From NCBI GenBank assembly GCA_035575035.1, contig DATLYH010000402.1, positions 1 to 32,453 of the forward strand: DNA of 32,453 bases, in the 5' to 3' direction. The translations under genes were made by a program, and so were the position numbers. Below the pieces are notes generated by a model. That model saw only the letters and a program-made list of their open reading frames with translations. It was not told the origin of the DNA and searched no databases. Shown one piece after another: positions 25,961-32,453 of this stretch. Source of the stretch: DATLYH01 sp035575035. GTDB lineage: Bacteria > Planctomycetota > Planctomycetia > Gemmatales > Gemmataceae. How positions within the stretch are numbered: the stretch's first letter is position 1; every line of letters starts with the position of its first letter.

Positions 25961-26680
25961 CTAGGACGGGGGCGGGTCGCCGACCAACTCGCTCAGCCGT
26001 CTGATCCGAACCACGTGATGCCCTGGCTCCAGTGAGATGGTGTGGGCGGGATGCCCGCGCTCTAGTAAGATCGCCGTCAACCCCGCCGCGCGGGCGCCCT
26101 GGTAGTCGTTGACCCAATCATCACCCAGAAACAGAACCTGGTCCGCGGGCAGGCCGACCTCCTGACACAGGGCGGCGAAGAACTGCGGCGCCGGTTTGCG
26201 CCATCCGACCTCCGCGCTGATGATCAGGTGCCGCACCGGCCGCAGCGCGGGCAGTCCTGCGGCCACGCGGCGGAGGCGGGCATCGTAGTTCGAGGCGAGC
26301 CCAAGCTCGAGGCCGCGGTCGGCCAATTGCCGCAACACCGCCGCCGCCTCTGGGTCACAGTGCCAGGCCTCGGGTCGGCTGAAGTGATCGAACAACTCCT
26401 GGAAGCAAGCCTCGGGGTCGGCCGTGTCGTCCAGCACCTCGCCGACGATCTGCCGCCAGCGCTCGACCTCCCGCGCCTCGCTCGTCCGCAGCCCCGCGGC
26501 CAGGTCATGTTCTTCCTGACGCCGGAACGCGGTCCGGAAGCGTGTGGCAATGACGGACGGGCCAAGCCGGCTACCGTGACGCCGGCCGACCGTGGCATAA
26601 ACCTCGGCTGCCGGAGGATCGGGATGGATCAGCGTACCGACCGCATCAAAGAAGACGGCACGAATGCCCTCAGGAATCAT
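25961..26680 (-). CDS. HAD superfamily hydrolase
   Basis: The 239-residue protein has all four HAD motifs: the nucleophile Asp12 in FFDAVGTLIHP, motif II LGLASNYD, the motif III lysine in VGWRKPAP, and motif IV LFLGDDWVNDYQGA with adjacent Asp residues. The second acidic residue of motif I is Val14, as in the HDHD3/DUF-type subgroup, which may weaken phosphatase activity or shift the substrate. A helical cap (about residues 20-95) places it in subfamily I. Substrate is unknown. No ribosome binding site is seen; TATAGA on the minus strand at 26,694-26,689 would place transcription start almost on the ATG, so translation may be leaderless. It converges with the cyclase gene, 20 bases apart. Confidence 0.88.
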   Translation of the reverse strand: MIPEGIRAVFFDAVGTLIHPDPPAAEVYATVGRRHGSRLGPSVIATRFRTAFRRQEEHDLAAGLRTSEAREVERWRQIVGEVLDDTADPEACFQELFDHFSRPEAWHCDPEAAAVLRQLADRGLELGLASNYDARLRRVAAGLPALRPVRHLIISAEVGWRKPAPQFFAALCQEVGLPADQVLFLGDDWVNDYQGARAAGLTAILLERGHPAHTISLEPGHHVVRIRRLSELVGDPPPS

Positions 26681-26728
26681 CTAAATCATCTATAAGCAAC
26701 TGGTCAGGGACACCGGGAAAGTTTTGTC

Positions 26729-26852
26729 GGCGCCCGGGGCGTCCGCGACGGGTCTTGCCCGAGCCCGGCGCGTCCGCGACGGGTGGTCTCCGAGCCCGGA
26801 GCGTTAGCGACGGGTCTTGTCCGAGCCCGAAGCGTTAGCGACGGGTCGGAAG
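26729..26852 (+). repeat. Four-copy 31-bp array of the GAGCCCGAAGCG repeat family
   Basis: Units start at 26,729, 26,760, 26,791 and 26,822. Each contains GCCCGG/A, GCGT, then CCGCGACGGGT or TAGCGACGGGT, and a variable spacer such as CTTGTC or GGTCTC. Units 3 and 4 are closest to each other, units 1 and 2 share GTCCGCGACGGG. It is the longest of three loci of this family in the window. It begins the 800-base gap between the HAD and MMPL genes. Confidence 0.88.
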
Positions 26853-26865
26853 CCCCTCCCTTACG

Positions 26866-27110
26866 GCTCAAGTTTACCCACATTTCCCTATGCTATCAGC
26901 TGACCGCTGGGGCGCAATCAGCGTAGTCGCACGGAGGAACCGGGCAAGGATGCCGCGACGACCGCGACACCGACGGCAGGCACGCGTCGGTGCGGCCTTC
27001 CCACCGACAGGTCACCATCGAGCAACTCCAGTCCCACGAGGACGTGGTGTTGACCCTGCACGAGACCACCCCCGCGCCGGTGCCCGGAAAAGATGTGGGC
27101 AAACTTGAGC
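26866..27110. mobile_element. 245-bp segment bounded by 18-bp imperfect inverted repeats
   Basis: GCTCAAGTTTACCCACAT (26,866-26,883) and ATGTGGGCAAACTTGAGC (27,093-27,110) are inverted repeats with one mismatch. The inside has no complete gene. On the plus strand a 62-codon frame without ATG (26,927-27,115) contains VTIEQLQSHEDVVLTLHETT near its end, which reads like a coding remnant, and its last codons fall in the right inverted repeat. The segment is wedged between two different tandem arrays. It may be a decayed insertion sequence or a MITE; no transposase motif is recognised. Confidence 0.5.
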
Positions 27111-27256
27111 GCTGACGCCCCCCGCTCGCCTTACCGGGGGGCTCACGCCCCCCGCTCGCCTTACCGGGGGGCTCACGCCCCCCGCTCGCCCGGAACCGGG
27201 GGGCTCACGCCCCCCGCTCGCCTCACCGGGGGGCTCACGCCCCCCGCTCGCCTCAC
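27111..27256. repeat. Five-unit 30-bp hairpin array (CTCACGCCCCCCGCTCGCC...GGGGGG)
   Basis: Units begin at 27,111, 27,141, 27,171, 27,203 and 27,233, mostly 30 bp, the third 32 bp, the last incomplete. Every unit can fold as CCCCCCG/CGGGGGG, and neighbours can instead pair as GGGGGGC-TCAC-GCCCCCC, giving a chain of alternative hairpins. Open frames across it are only translations of the repeat. After it, 27,257-27,378 shows nothing recognisable. Confidence 0.88.
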
Positions 27257-27378
27257 CCGACAGCGGCTGGCCTCGGGCTTTAGATAAACTGCATTCAATC
27301 GGCCGGCACCCTCCGCCGCCCCTTTTCCCATCCCCGCCATTTCTCTCCCAGCCCGGCGCGCGGCTGAGCCGATGAAGA

Positions 27379-27424
27379 AGGGGTCAGGGGTCAGAAGGCA
27401 GAGGGCAGGAGGCAGAAGGCAGGA
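27379..27424 (+). repeat. Purine-rich degenerate repeat (GGGGTCAG / AAGGCAG units)
   Basis: The stretch is built from short related units (GGGGTCA, GGGGTCA, GAAGGCA, GAGGGCA, GGAGGCA, GAAGGCA), 7 bp each. It is a strand-biased G/A-rich heptamer repeat of a kind often dispersed in planctomycete intergenic DNA. It lies about 55 bases before the MMPL transporter start. Confidence 0.7.
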
Positions 27425-27480
27425 ACTCTTCGCTGACCCCCCATTACTTGTCTCCTTGTCTCCCCAGGAGAGGATCAGGC

Positions 27481-29919
27481 ATGTTCGACTTTCTTGGACG
27501 GCTCACGACGACGCACGCCTGGAAGGTCTGTGCCGCGTGGGCGCTGGTCGCCTTGCTCCTCGGTCTGGTCGCGCCTGCCTGGGACACCCGCGCCCATGAC
27601 GACGACATCCACTTCCTGCCGGCCGACTGCGACAGTGTCCGTGGTTTCCGTTTGCTGGAGCAGGCCTTTCCCCAGGATGTCTACGCCAGCCGGGTCATCT
27701 TCACCTTTGAACGGCCCGACCGGCCGCTCGATGAGAATGACTTTGCCCTTGCCGATCGGCTGGTCGCCGAGCTGCGGCAGCTCCAGCGGGAAGAGCCGGA
27801 CCTGCAAATCGGCAGTGTCCACTCACACCGGGACCCGTTCATCGGCCGACGCCTGGTGAGCGCGGACGGCCAATGCACACTCCTCAAGGTTTCGCTCGGC
27901 ACGCCTTACCAGGCGGTGAAGACCCGGCACACCGTGGACCGCATCGAGGCTCGGCTGCGGCAGCGTCTGGCCGAGGCGGGGCCCGATGCTCCCCGGCTGC
28001 TGGCCACCGGACCGGCGGGCGCCGGCCGCGACCTGACCCGCGCCAGCAGTGAGGGCCTGCACGCCACCACCGTCGCCACTGTCGCCCTGGTCGTGATTGT
28101 CCTGCTGCTGGTCTACCGGGCGCCCCTGTTGGCGTTGGTGCCGCTGGTCACCATCGTGCTGTCGGCCTGGGTTGCCCTGAAGGTGCTCGCCCTGATGACG
28201 CTGGTGCCTGGCGTCTACCTGGTGAACATCAGCAAGGTCTTTGCCATCGTCCTGCTTTACGGAGCCGGCACGGACTACTGTCTTTTCCTGATCAGCCGCT
28301 ACCGCGAGGAGTTGGTCGGCGGGGCAAGCGGTGCGGCGGCGCTAGGCCGCAGTGTTCGGGCAGTCGGCGGGGCACTGACGGCCAGTGCTGCTACGGTGGT
28401 GTGCGGTCTGGGTCTGATGGGCTGCGCCGAGTTTGCCAAGATCCGCTGCGCCGGCCCGGCCATCGGGCTGAGCCTGGCCGTGGTCCTGCTGGCGTCGTTG
28501 ACGCTCACCCCCGCCCTGCTGCACTTGCTGGGGCCGATCGTTTTCTGGCCGCGCTCGGGACCTGGGCCGGTCCGGGGGACGGGAGCCGACCTCTGGGAGC
28601 GGATCAGCCGGCAGGTGCTGGCCCGGCCCGTGACCATCTGGGGCGCCGCAGTCCTGCTCCTGTTGCCCCTGGCCGTACTTGGTGCCCGGCTTAGGCCGGA
28701 CCACAGGCCCATAGGCCAGCTGTCGCCCAGCTCGGACAGCATCAAGGGACTGGAGGTGATCCAGCGCCATTTCACGGCCGGGGAGACCGGGCCGGTGACG
28801 GTGCTGCTGGCCGCGGACACCGACTGGAACAGCCCCGCGGGCCGGCACCTGGTGGCCCAGCTCAGCCGGGGTCTGGCCGGCCTGGCCAACGTGGCCGAGG
28901 TGCGCAGCCTGACGCAGCCCCTGGGACAACCGATCGCGTCGTGTCCGCCCGCTGGTCCTGGGGCGAGGAGCGGCGTGCTGGGCGGCCTCCTGAAATTGGC
29001 TCCCGGCGACCTGGCAGCCGCCGTGCGCGAGCAGGCGGGTCGGAAGGCGCGCGATTTCTACGTGGCGGCGCTGCCGGCCGATGCCGCCGGCCGACCGCGC
29101 TATGTGACCCGCCTTGACGTGGTCTTCGCCACCGACCCGTTCGACGCGCGGAGCCTGGCCACGCTGGAGTTGATCCAGATTTACCTGCGCGAGGAACTGC
29201 CGCGCACACGGCTGGTCTCGGGAGTGCAGGCGGAGTGTTACGGGTTCACGGTGGAGATGCGAGACCTGGCCGCCGTCACAGAGCGGGACCGGCAGCGGAT
29301 CAATGGCTTGGTGCTGGCCGGCGTCTTGGTGATCCTGTGGGCGGTGGTGCGCCGGCCGTGGCTGGCGGTCTATCTGTTGGTGAGTGTGTTGTTCAGCTAC
29401 TACGCCACCTTGGGAGCAGTGGCATTGTTCGGCCAGGCGTTCCTGGGGACGCCGCTGAACGAGGTGGAGTGGCGGGTGCCGTTCTTCCTGTTCACGATCC
29501 TGGTGGCGGTGGGGGAGGATTACAACATCCTGTTGATGAAGCGGGTGTTGCAGGAGCGGCGGCGCTGCGGCAGCGAGCAGGGGATGGCACGGGCGCTGGC
29601 CCGCACCGGGAGCACGATCAGCGCCTGCGGGCTGATCATGGCGGGAACCTTCGCCACGCTAATGCTCTCCGGGCTGGGCACGCTGGTGCAGATCGGTTTC
29701 GCGCTGGCGTTCGGCGTGCTGCTCGACACGTTTGTGGTCCGGCCGCTGCTGGTGCCGGCGTTCACGGTAGCGGTCTGGCGAGCGGCCGGTGTCAGCCGGC
29801 CGGTGGAGCGAGCGGCCGGTGTCAGCCGGCCGGTGGAGGCGTCGAGGGATACCACCGGCCCGCTCACGCAGCCCGCTGGCCCGGCCGCTGGGCAGCTCGG
29901 CAAGCGCCCAGCGGCCTGA
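27481..29919 (+). CDS. MMPL/RND superfamily transporter
   Basis: The 812-residue protein has the two-fold RND layout: an N-terminal helix (CAAWALVALLLGLVAPAW), a periplasmic domain (about residues 35-195), a bundle of helices (about 200-370), a central helix (WGAAVLLLLPLAVLGA), a second periplasmic domain (about 415-610) and a second helix bundle to about 765. GAGTDYCLFLISRYREE and VGEDYNILLMKR, each with an acidic residue in a helix, are the family's proton-relay positions. MMPL proteins export lipids, hopanoids or other hydrophobic compounds; the substrate is unknown. AGGAGAGG at 27,466-27,473 sets the start at 27,481. The last 45 or so residues lie beyond the final helix and include a duplicated ERAAGVSRPV stretch made by a 30-bp repeat. 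It converges with rpsT, nine bases apart. Confidence 0.9.
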   Translation: MFDFLGRLTTTHAWKVCAAWALVALLLGLVAPAWDTRAHDDDIHFLPADCDSVRGFRLLEQAFPQDVYASRVIFTFERPDRPLDENDFALADRLVAELRQLQREEPDLQIGSVHSHRDPFIGRRLVSADGQCTLLKVSLGTPYQAVKTRHTVDRIEARLRQRLAEAGPDAPRLLATGPAGAGRDLTRASSEGLHATTVATVALVVIVLLLVYRAPLLALVPLVTIVLSAWVALKVLALMTLVPGVYLVNISKVFAIVLLYGAGTDYCLFLISRYREELVGGASGAAALGRSVRAVGGALTASAATVVCGLGLMGCAEFAKIRCAGPAIGLSLAVVLLASLTLTPALLHLLGPIVFWPRSGPGPVRGTGADLWERISRQVLARPVTIWGAAVLLLLPLAVLGARLRPDHRPIGQLSPSSDSIKGLEVIQRHFTAGETGPVTVLLAADTDWNSPAGRHLVAQLSRGLAGLANVAEVRSLTQPLGQPIASCPPAGPGARSGVLGGLLKLAPGDLAAAVREQAGRKARDFYVAALPADAAGRPRYVTRLDVVFATDPFDARSLATLELIQIYLREELPRTRLVSGVQAECYGFTVEMRDLAAVTERDRQRINGLVLAGVLVILWAVVRRPWLAVYLLVSVLFSYYATLGAVALFGQAFLGTPLNEVEWRVPFFLFTILVAVGEDYNILLMKRVLQERRRCGSEQGMARALARTGSTISACGLIMAGTFATLMLSGLGTLVQIGFALAFGVLLDTFVVRPLLVPAFTVAVWRAAGVSRPVERAAGVSRPVEASRDTTGPLTQPAGPAAGQLGKRPAA
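29779..29838 (+). repeat. Perfect 30-bp tandem duplication inside the MMPL gene tail
   Basis: The 30-bp unit starting CGAGCGGCCGGTGTCAGCCG occurs twice without mismatch (29,779-29,808, 29,809-29,838). Being a multiple of three it keeps the frame and repeats ten residues (RAAGVSRPVE). The unit is itself partly palindromic (GGCCGG...CCGGCC), like the dispersed GC-rich repeats elsewhere in the window. Confidence 0.85.
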
Positions 29920-29928
29920 GACGCCGCC

Positions 29929-30219
29929 TCACTGCGGCGGGGCCGCCTTGGCAGCGAGTTCCTTCTCGTGGACCAGGCGGGCAAGCTGCGATTTTTTGCG
30001 GGCTGCCAGGTTGGGGTGGACGATCCGCTTGGCCGCCGCCTTGTCCAGCTTCTTGGTGGCCAGGACGAACTCCTTCCGCAGCTGCTCCAGGTCGCCGGCG
30101 GCCGCCGCGGCCTTGACCCGCTTGAGGTACGTTTTGATCGCCTTGATGGTCGATCGGTTGCGTAGCCGCCTCTTGATGTTTTGCCGCAGCCGCTTCTTGG
30201 CGCTTTTGGTGTGGGGCAT
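29929..30219 (-). CDS. rpsT: 30S ribosomal protein S20
   Basis: The 96-residue, strongly basic protein has the S20 pattern: MPHTKSAKKRLRQNIKRRLR at the N-terminus, RNRSTIKAIKTYLKRV, and KKLDKAAAKRIVHPNLAARKKSQL near the end. S20 binds 16S rRNA early in small-subunit assembly. GGGAGGA lies five bases before the ATG and a good promoter is seen upstream. The Ala/Pro end (AAKAAPPQ) is slightly extended. It is a single-gene transcript facing the MMPL gene. Confidence 0.96.
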   Translation of the reverse strand: MPHTKSAKKRLRQNIKRRLRNRSTIKAIKTYLKRVKAAAAAGDLEQLRKEFVLATKKLDKAAAKRIVHPNLAARKKSQLARLVHEKELAAKAAPPQ

Positions 30220-30257
30220 ACGTCCTCCCGCGAGAATGATTCATCCGCAAAGAGTTG

Positions 30258-30286
30258 ATTGTAAGTGGACAGGCTGCCGCGGACAA
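30258..30286 (-). promoter_or_regulatory. rpsT: Promoter of rpsT: TTGTCC - 17 bp - TACAAT
   Basis: On the minus strand TTGTCC (30,286-30,281) and TACAAT (30,263-30,258) are separated by exactly 17 bases, and the -10 box lies 38 bases before the rpsT ATG. Four of six bases match the -35 consensus and five of six the -10 consensus. It is the best sigma-70-type promoter in the window. Confidence 0.6.
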
Positions 30287-30495
30287 GGCGGGCGCGCCGC
30301 CTCCGGTTGTTGACGCCAGGACGGTTCGATGTTTCAAGCAGGCGGGCAGCCGGGACGGAACATGGCACCAGCCGTCGGCCGGCGCCGCGATGCCCCGGCC
30401 ACCCTACTGCTTGCACGGAATGCCTCTCGATTTTGCCTTAAGGAAGCCGTTTAACCCTGTGCCCTACACAAAACCCAGAAAACCCCAGGGTTGCC

Positions 30496-30529
30496 CTGCC
30501 AAAATGGCAGTTGGGAAACGACTTTCCCA
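30496..30529. other. Two adjacent small hairpins
   Basis: CTGCCA-AAA-TGGCAG (30,496-30,510) and TGGGAAA-CGAC-TTTCCCA (30,512-30,529) are perfect stems one base apart, ending five bases before the first 36-bp palindromic repeat. They could be operator-like inverted repeats or part of a structured RNA. Confidence 0.55.
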
Positions 30530-30534
30530 CGGTT

Positions 30535-30570
30535 CCTCAAGTGGACGAATGTTCCGCGCGGAACATTGGG
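30535..30570. repeat. Palindromic 36-bp repeat, copy 1 (parS-like)
   Basis: It is identical to 30,609-30,644. The core AATGTTCCGCGCGGAACATT (30,548-30,567) is a perfect 20-bp palindrome. Its inner 16 bp, TGTTCCGCGCGGAACA, match the parS consensus TGTTNCACGTGNAACA except for the symmetric central A-to-G and T-to-C changes. The asymmetric left flank CCTCAAGTGGACG is conserved as well. Confidence 0.8.
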
Positions 30571-30608
30571 CGCGGTCGCTGATGATGAGGGCGGGCTAGC
30601 GGCTAGCG

Positions 30609-30644
30609 CCTCAAGTGGACGAATGTTCCGCGCGGAACATTGGG
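30609..30644. repeat. Palindromic 36-bp repeat, copy 2 (parS-like)
   Basis: This is an exact copy of 30,535-30,570, with the palindrome at 30,622-30,641. The centre-to-centre distance is 74 bp, about seven helical turns, so both sites face the same side of the DNA. The sequence between the copies is unrelated and contains GGGCTAGCGGCTAGCGCC. Confidence 0.8.
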
Positions 30645-30734
30645 TTCCTTGGTTGGGAGGCCGATTCTTCCTGGCTCAGTCCTGGCCTCGGCAGCGCATC
30701 CTTGCGCAGGCGTTGTCGGTGGAGCAGGCTGATT

Positions 30735-30801
30735 CATCAAGGTTTCAGAGTTGGTTGATTCATCAGGTCATCAAGGTTTCAGAGTCGGTTGATTCATCAG
30801 G
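30735..30801 (+). repeat. 33-bp direct repeat with 34-bp period (GATTCATCA boxes)
   Basis: Two units (30,735-30,767 and 30,769-30,801) differ at one base. Each contains CATCAAGGTTTCAGAGT and GGTTGATTCATCAGG. The box GATTCATCA occurs three times (30,731, 30,757 and 30,791). The unit is A/T-richer than the other repeats, resembles iteron-like spacing, and is of unknown role. Confidence 0.75.
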
Positions 30802-30959
30802 GCTTAATGGCTGGGCAGCTATGCTAGGACGTGCCGCGGTGACGGCGGCAGCCCGTGCCGCTCCGGGCCGGAACTGTGCTAGAGTTTCTCCATACCCCCG
30901 CCGGGCCGGCAAGGCCCCGAGCCATCCCCCGCCACCACCGTCGGAGAAGAGGACCAGCC

Positions 30960-31187
30960 ATGAGCGAATCGTTGACGTATCCCGAAGTTTTCGACAGTGG
31001 CCCAACCCTTGCCCTGATAAGAGGGGCGCAGGCCGCCCTGCTGCTGCTCGGGCGGCGGTATCTCGGCGAACCCGACCGGGCGGCCGTCGTCGCCCTGGAG
31101 GCCATCACCGACCTGGACCGGCTTGACCGCCTGAGTGAGGGCCTGGCGCGGGTGACCAGCTGGCAAGAGCTGTTGGCGACGCCATGA
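30960..31187 (+). CDS. Small 75-residue protein, DUF4351-like tail domain
   Basis: An ATG preceded by GGAGAAGAGGA opens a 75-residue frame, entirely helical in appearance and acidic. The segment ALIRGAQAALLLLGRRYLGEP followed by AITDLDRLDRLSEGLARVTSWQELL resembles the C-terminal DUF4351 helical domain often attached to Rpn/PD-(D/E)XK transposase-like nucleases; here no nuclease domain is present. It may be an independent small protein or the relic of a larger gene, but the good ribosome binding site and TGTGCTAGAGT promoter-like sequence favour a real gene. It converges with the ketosynthase gene, 16 bases apart. The family match is a visual judgement. Confidence 0.6.
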   Translation: MSESLTYPEVFDSGPTLALIRGAQAALLLLGRRYLGEPDRAAVVALEAITDLDRLDRLSEGLARVTSWQELLATP

Positions 31188-31203
31188 GCCGCGGCCGTCC
31201 GCC

Positions 31204-32424
31204 TCAGGCCACCTGACGGAGCACCAGGCAGGCGTTGCTGCCGCCGAAGCCGAAGGAGTTGGACACCACCACGCGCACCCGCTGCGGCCGGGCTTGATGC
31301 GGGACATGGCAGAGGTCGCACTCCGGGTCGGGGTCATCGAGGTTGATCGTCGGCGGGACCGCCTGGCGATCCAGAGCCGCCAGACAGGCCAGCGCCTCTA
31401 CCGCCGCCGCGGCGCTCAGCAGGTGCCCGGTCATGCTCTTCGTCGAACTCACCGCTACCCGTCGAATCGCGTCCCCGAGCACCATTTGCAACACCCGGGC
31501 CTCGGCCCGATCGCCGACCGGCGTGCTGGTCGCATGCGCATTCAGGTAATCAACCTCGTCCGGGTTGACGGCGGCGTCGGCCAGCGCGGCCCGCAAGGCG
31601 CGGGCAGCCGGGCCGGGGTCGCTGCTGGGAATGATCATGTGGAAGGCGTCGCTGCTGGCCCCGAAGCCGGCGACCTCGGCATAGGCCCGGGCACCCCGGC
31701 GGCGGGCGCCGGCGGCCGGCTCCAGCACGAACATCGCTCCCCCTTCCCCCATGACAAAACCGTCGCGGTCCCGGTCGAACGGGCGCGAGGCGCCCGCCGG
31801 GTCATCGTTCCGCCGCGACAGGGCCCGCAGGTTGCCGAAGCCGGCCAGTGACATCGGCGTGACAGCCAGATCGCAGGCACCGGCCAGACAAATATCCACC
31901 CAGCCCCGCTCCACCCAGCGCCGCGCCTGCGCCAGGGCGTAGTTGCCGCTGGCACAGGCAGCCGCCACCGTGCTCGCCGGCCCCGCCAGCCCCAGCCGCG
32001 CATGGACCCGCTGCACCAGCGACTGCCGGTCCAGTTCCGGCCGGTAGACACGGTTGCCGCCGTGCAGCTGGTCTTCCTCCCAGAACAGCAGCCACTCCGC
32101 CCCCAACCCCAGGACCATTCCCACCCGGACCTCGCTGCGCCGGTCCCACCAGCCGGCATCCCGCAGTGCCTGGACCGAGCACCAGAGCAGGAGTTGGTCG
32201 AACCGGCTCAGGCGGGCGAATTCCGCAGCATCCCAGGAGGGCGGCACCGGGATGACATCGACCTGGCCGGCGATCTGACAGGGGTAGGCCGAGACGTCAA
32301 TGCGCGTCAACCGACGGACGCCGGACCGCCCCGCCAGCAGGCCGTCGGCCACGGCCGCATAGCTGTTTCCCAGGGGCGTGGCCGTCCCCACCCCGGTGAT
32401 CCAGACGGCGTCTCTTCGCGTCAC
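31204..32424 (-). CDS. Beta-ketoacyl-ACP synthase (KAS II/FabF-like)
   Basis: The 406-residue protein is a complete thiolase-fold ketosynthase. The catalytic triad is Cys157 (AAACASGNYAL), a His in NAHATSTPVGD and a His in KSMTGHLLSAAA; the FabF-type N-terminus VWITGVGTATPLG and C-terminal NSFGFGGSNACL are present. It condenses malonyl-ACP with acyl-ACP in fatty acid or related polyketide-like synthesis. The start is a GTG at 32,424; an in-frame TAA lies two codons upstream, so the gene does not extend beyond the window. GGGGA precedes it. Divergence from housekeeping FabF around the acyl pocket suggests a possible specialised paralogue, but partner genes would lie outside the window. The last 29 bases show nothing further. 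Confidence 0.9.
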   Translation of the reverse strand: MTRRDAVWITGVGTATPLGNSYAAVADGLLAGRSGVRRLTRIDVSAYPCQIAGQVDVIPVPPSWDAAEFARLSRFDQLLLWCSVQALRDAGWWDRRSEVRVGMVLGLGAEWLLFWEEDQLHGGNRVYRPELDRQSLVQRVHARLGLAGPASTVAAACASGNYALAQARRWVERGWVDICLAGACDLAVTPMSLAGFGNLRALSRRNDDPAGASRPFDRDRDGFVMGEGGAMFVLEPAAGARRRGARAYAEVAGFGASSDAFHMIIPSSDPGPAARALRAALADAAVNPDEVDYLNAHATSTPVGDRAEARVLQMVLGDAIRRVAVSSTKSMTGHLLSAAAAVEALACLAALDRQAVPPTINLDDPDPECDLCHVPHQARPQRVRVVVSNSFGFGGSNACLVLRQVA

Positions 32425-32453
32425 AGATTAGTCCCCACCCCAGGCCGCTCGCT

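Larger units (their letters stand above)
30287..30959. other. Long non-coding region rich in palindromes and direct repeats
   Basis: No convincing gene is seen on either strand between the rpsT promoter and the small gene at 30,960. The region is locally less GC-rich than its surroundings. In order it holds an inverted pair AACCCTG/CAGGGTT, two small hairpins (30,496-30,529), two 36-bp palindromic repeats (30,535-30,644), a 34-bp-period direct repeat (30,735-30,801) and a candidate extended -10 (TGTGCTAGAGT) before 30,960. No DnaA box matching TTATCCACA was found, so an origin is not supported. Confidence 0.6.

Noticed and set aside
26729..27256. Possible CRISPR array
   Set aside because: Repeat units are contiguous, with no unique spacers of constant length, and no cas genes are near.
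27093..27287. Small protein with repeated APRSPYRGAH units
   Set aside because: It is only the translation of the 30-bp hairpin array and its period breaks frame at the 32-bp unit.
30287..30959. Chromosomal replication origin
   Set aside because: No DnaA boxes or dnaA/dnaN/gidA neighbours are seen; only the parS-like palindromes hint at segregation, and these need not mark the origin.
30491..31126. Open frames through the palindromic repeats upstream of the small gene
   Set aside because: They cross inverted and direct repeats, have no ribosome binding site and overlap the better supported gene at 30,960.
31204..32424. Polyketide or aryl-polyene biosynthetic cluster
   Set aside because: Only one ketosynthase is visible at the window edge, with no carrier protein, reductase or dehydratase beside it; the MaoC gene is 30 kb away.

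Overview
The window (32,453 bases, very GC-rich, closely packed genes) looks like the chromosome of a planctomycete, most likely a member of the Gemmataceae or a relative. Three things point there. The left edge carries the tail of a DUF1559 (H-X9-DG) protein, a family greatly expanded in Planctomycetes. Families common in that phylum recur: GH57 branching enzyme, QEGLA-motif protein, Bat operon, PD40 propeller protein, FHA-GAF cyclase. Intergenic spaces hold many short GC-rich repeats of about 30 bp. No rRNA, tRNA, CRISPR array, prophage or intact insertion sequence was seen. Everything is read from sequence alone; no homology search was run.

Layout. 1-6,500: DUF1559 tail, terminator, MaoC-type hydratase, a TIM-barrel sugar isomerase/epimerase, a QEGLA/DUF1704 protein, a convergent second isomerase-like protein, and an amidohydrolase whose 3' end is made of an inverted-repeat element. 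6,586-11,514: GH57 glucan branching enzyme, a Wza-like export lipoprotein (minus strand), a phosphohexosamine mutase and a secreted propeller protein; the first three fit carbohydrate and envelope polysaccharide metabolism. 11,647-16,981: pyruvate phosphate dikinase, a HIT protein, an enlarged RNase HII-like protein and an HDAC-family deacetylase. 17,373-22,159: a tightly coupled Bat (aerotolerance) operon, batA-batB-batC-like-batD/batE fusion. 22,156-25,940: a type II NADH dehydrogenase with a C-terminal cyclic-nucleotide-binding domain, divergent from an FHA-GAF-class III nucleotide cyclase. 25,961-27,480: HAD hydrolase, then 800 bp of repeats. 27,481-32,424: MMPL/RND transporter, ribosomal protein S20, a 740-bp non-coding region with twin perfect palindromes, a 75-residue small protein, and a beta-ketoacyl-ACP synthase.

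The most interesting points are: (1) the cyclase next to an NADH dehydrogenase that keeps an apparently intact cyclic-nucleotide phosphate-binding cassette, suggesting second-messenger control of respiration; (2) two identical 36-bp repeats, 74 bp apart, each holding a perfect 20-bp palindrome close to the parS consensus; (3) a diverged duplication of the converging tails of two neighbouring genes around a double-hairpin element; (4) an inverted-repeat element that became the C-terminus of an enzyme; (5) an RNase HII-like protein with GYG in place of the ribonucleotide-sensing GRG motif.

Many genes meet tail to tail with almost no space (16,027/16,037; 22,159/22,156 overlapping; 25,940/25,961; 29,919/29,929; 31,187/31,204). 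Non-coding DNA is concentrated at a few repeat-rich places.
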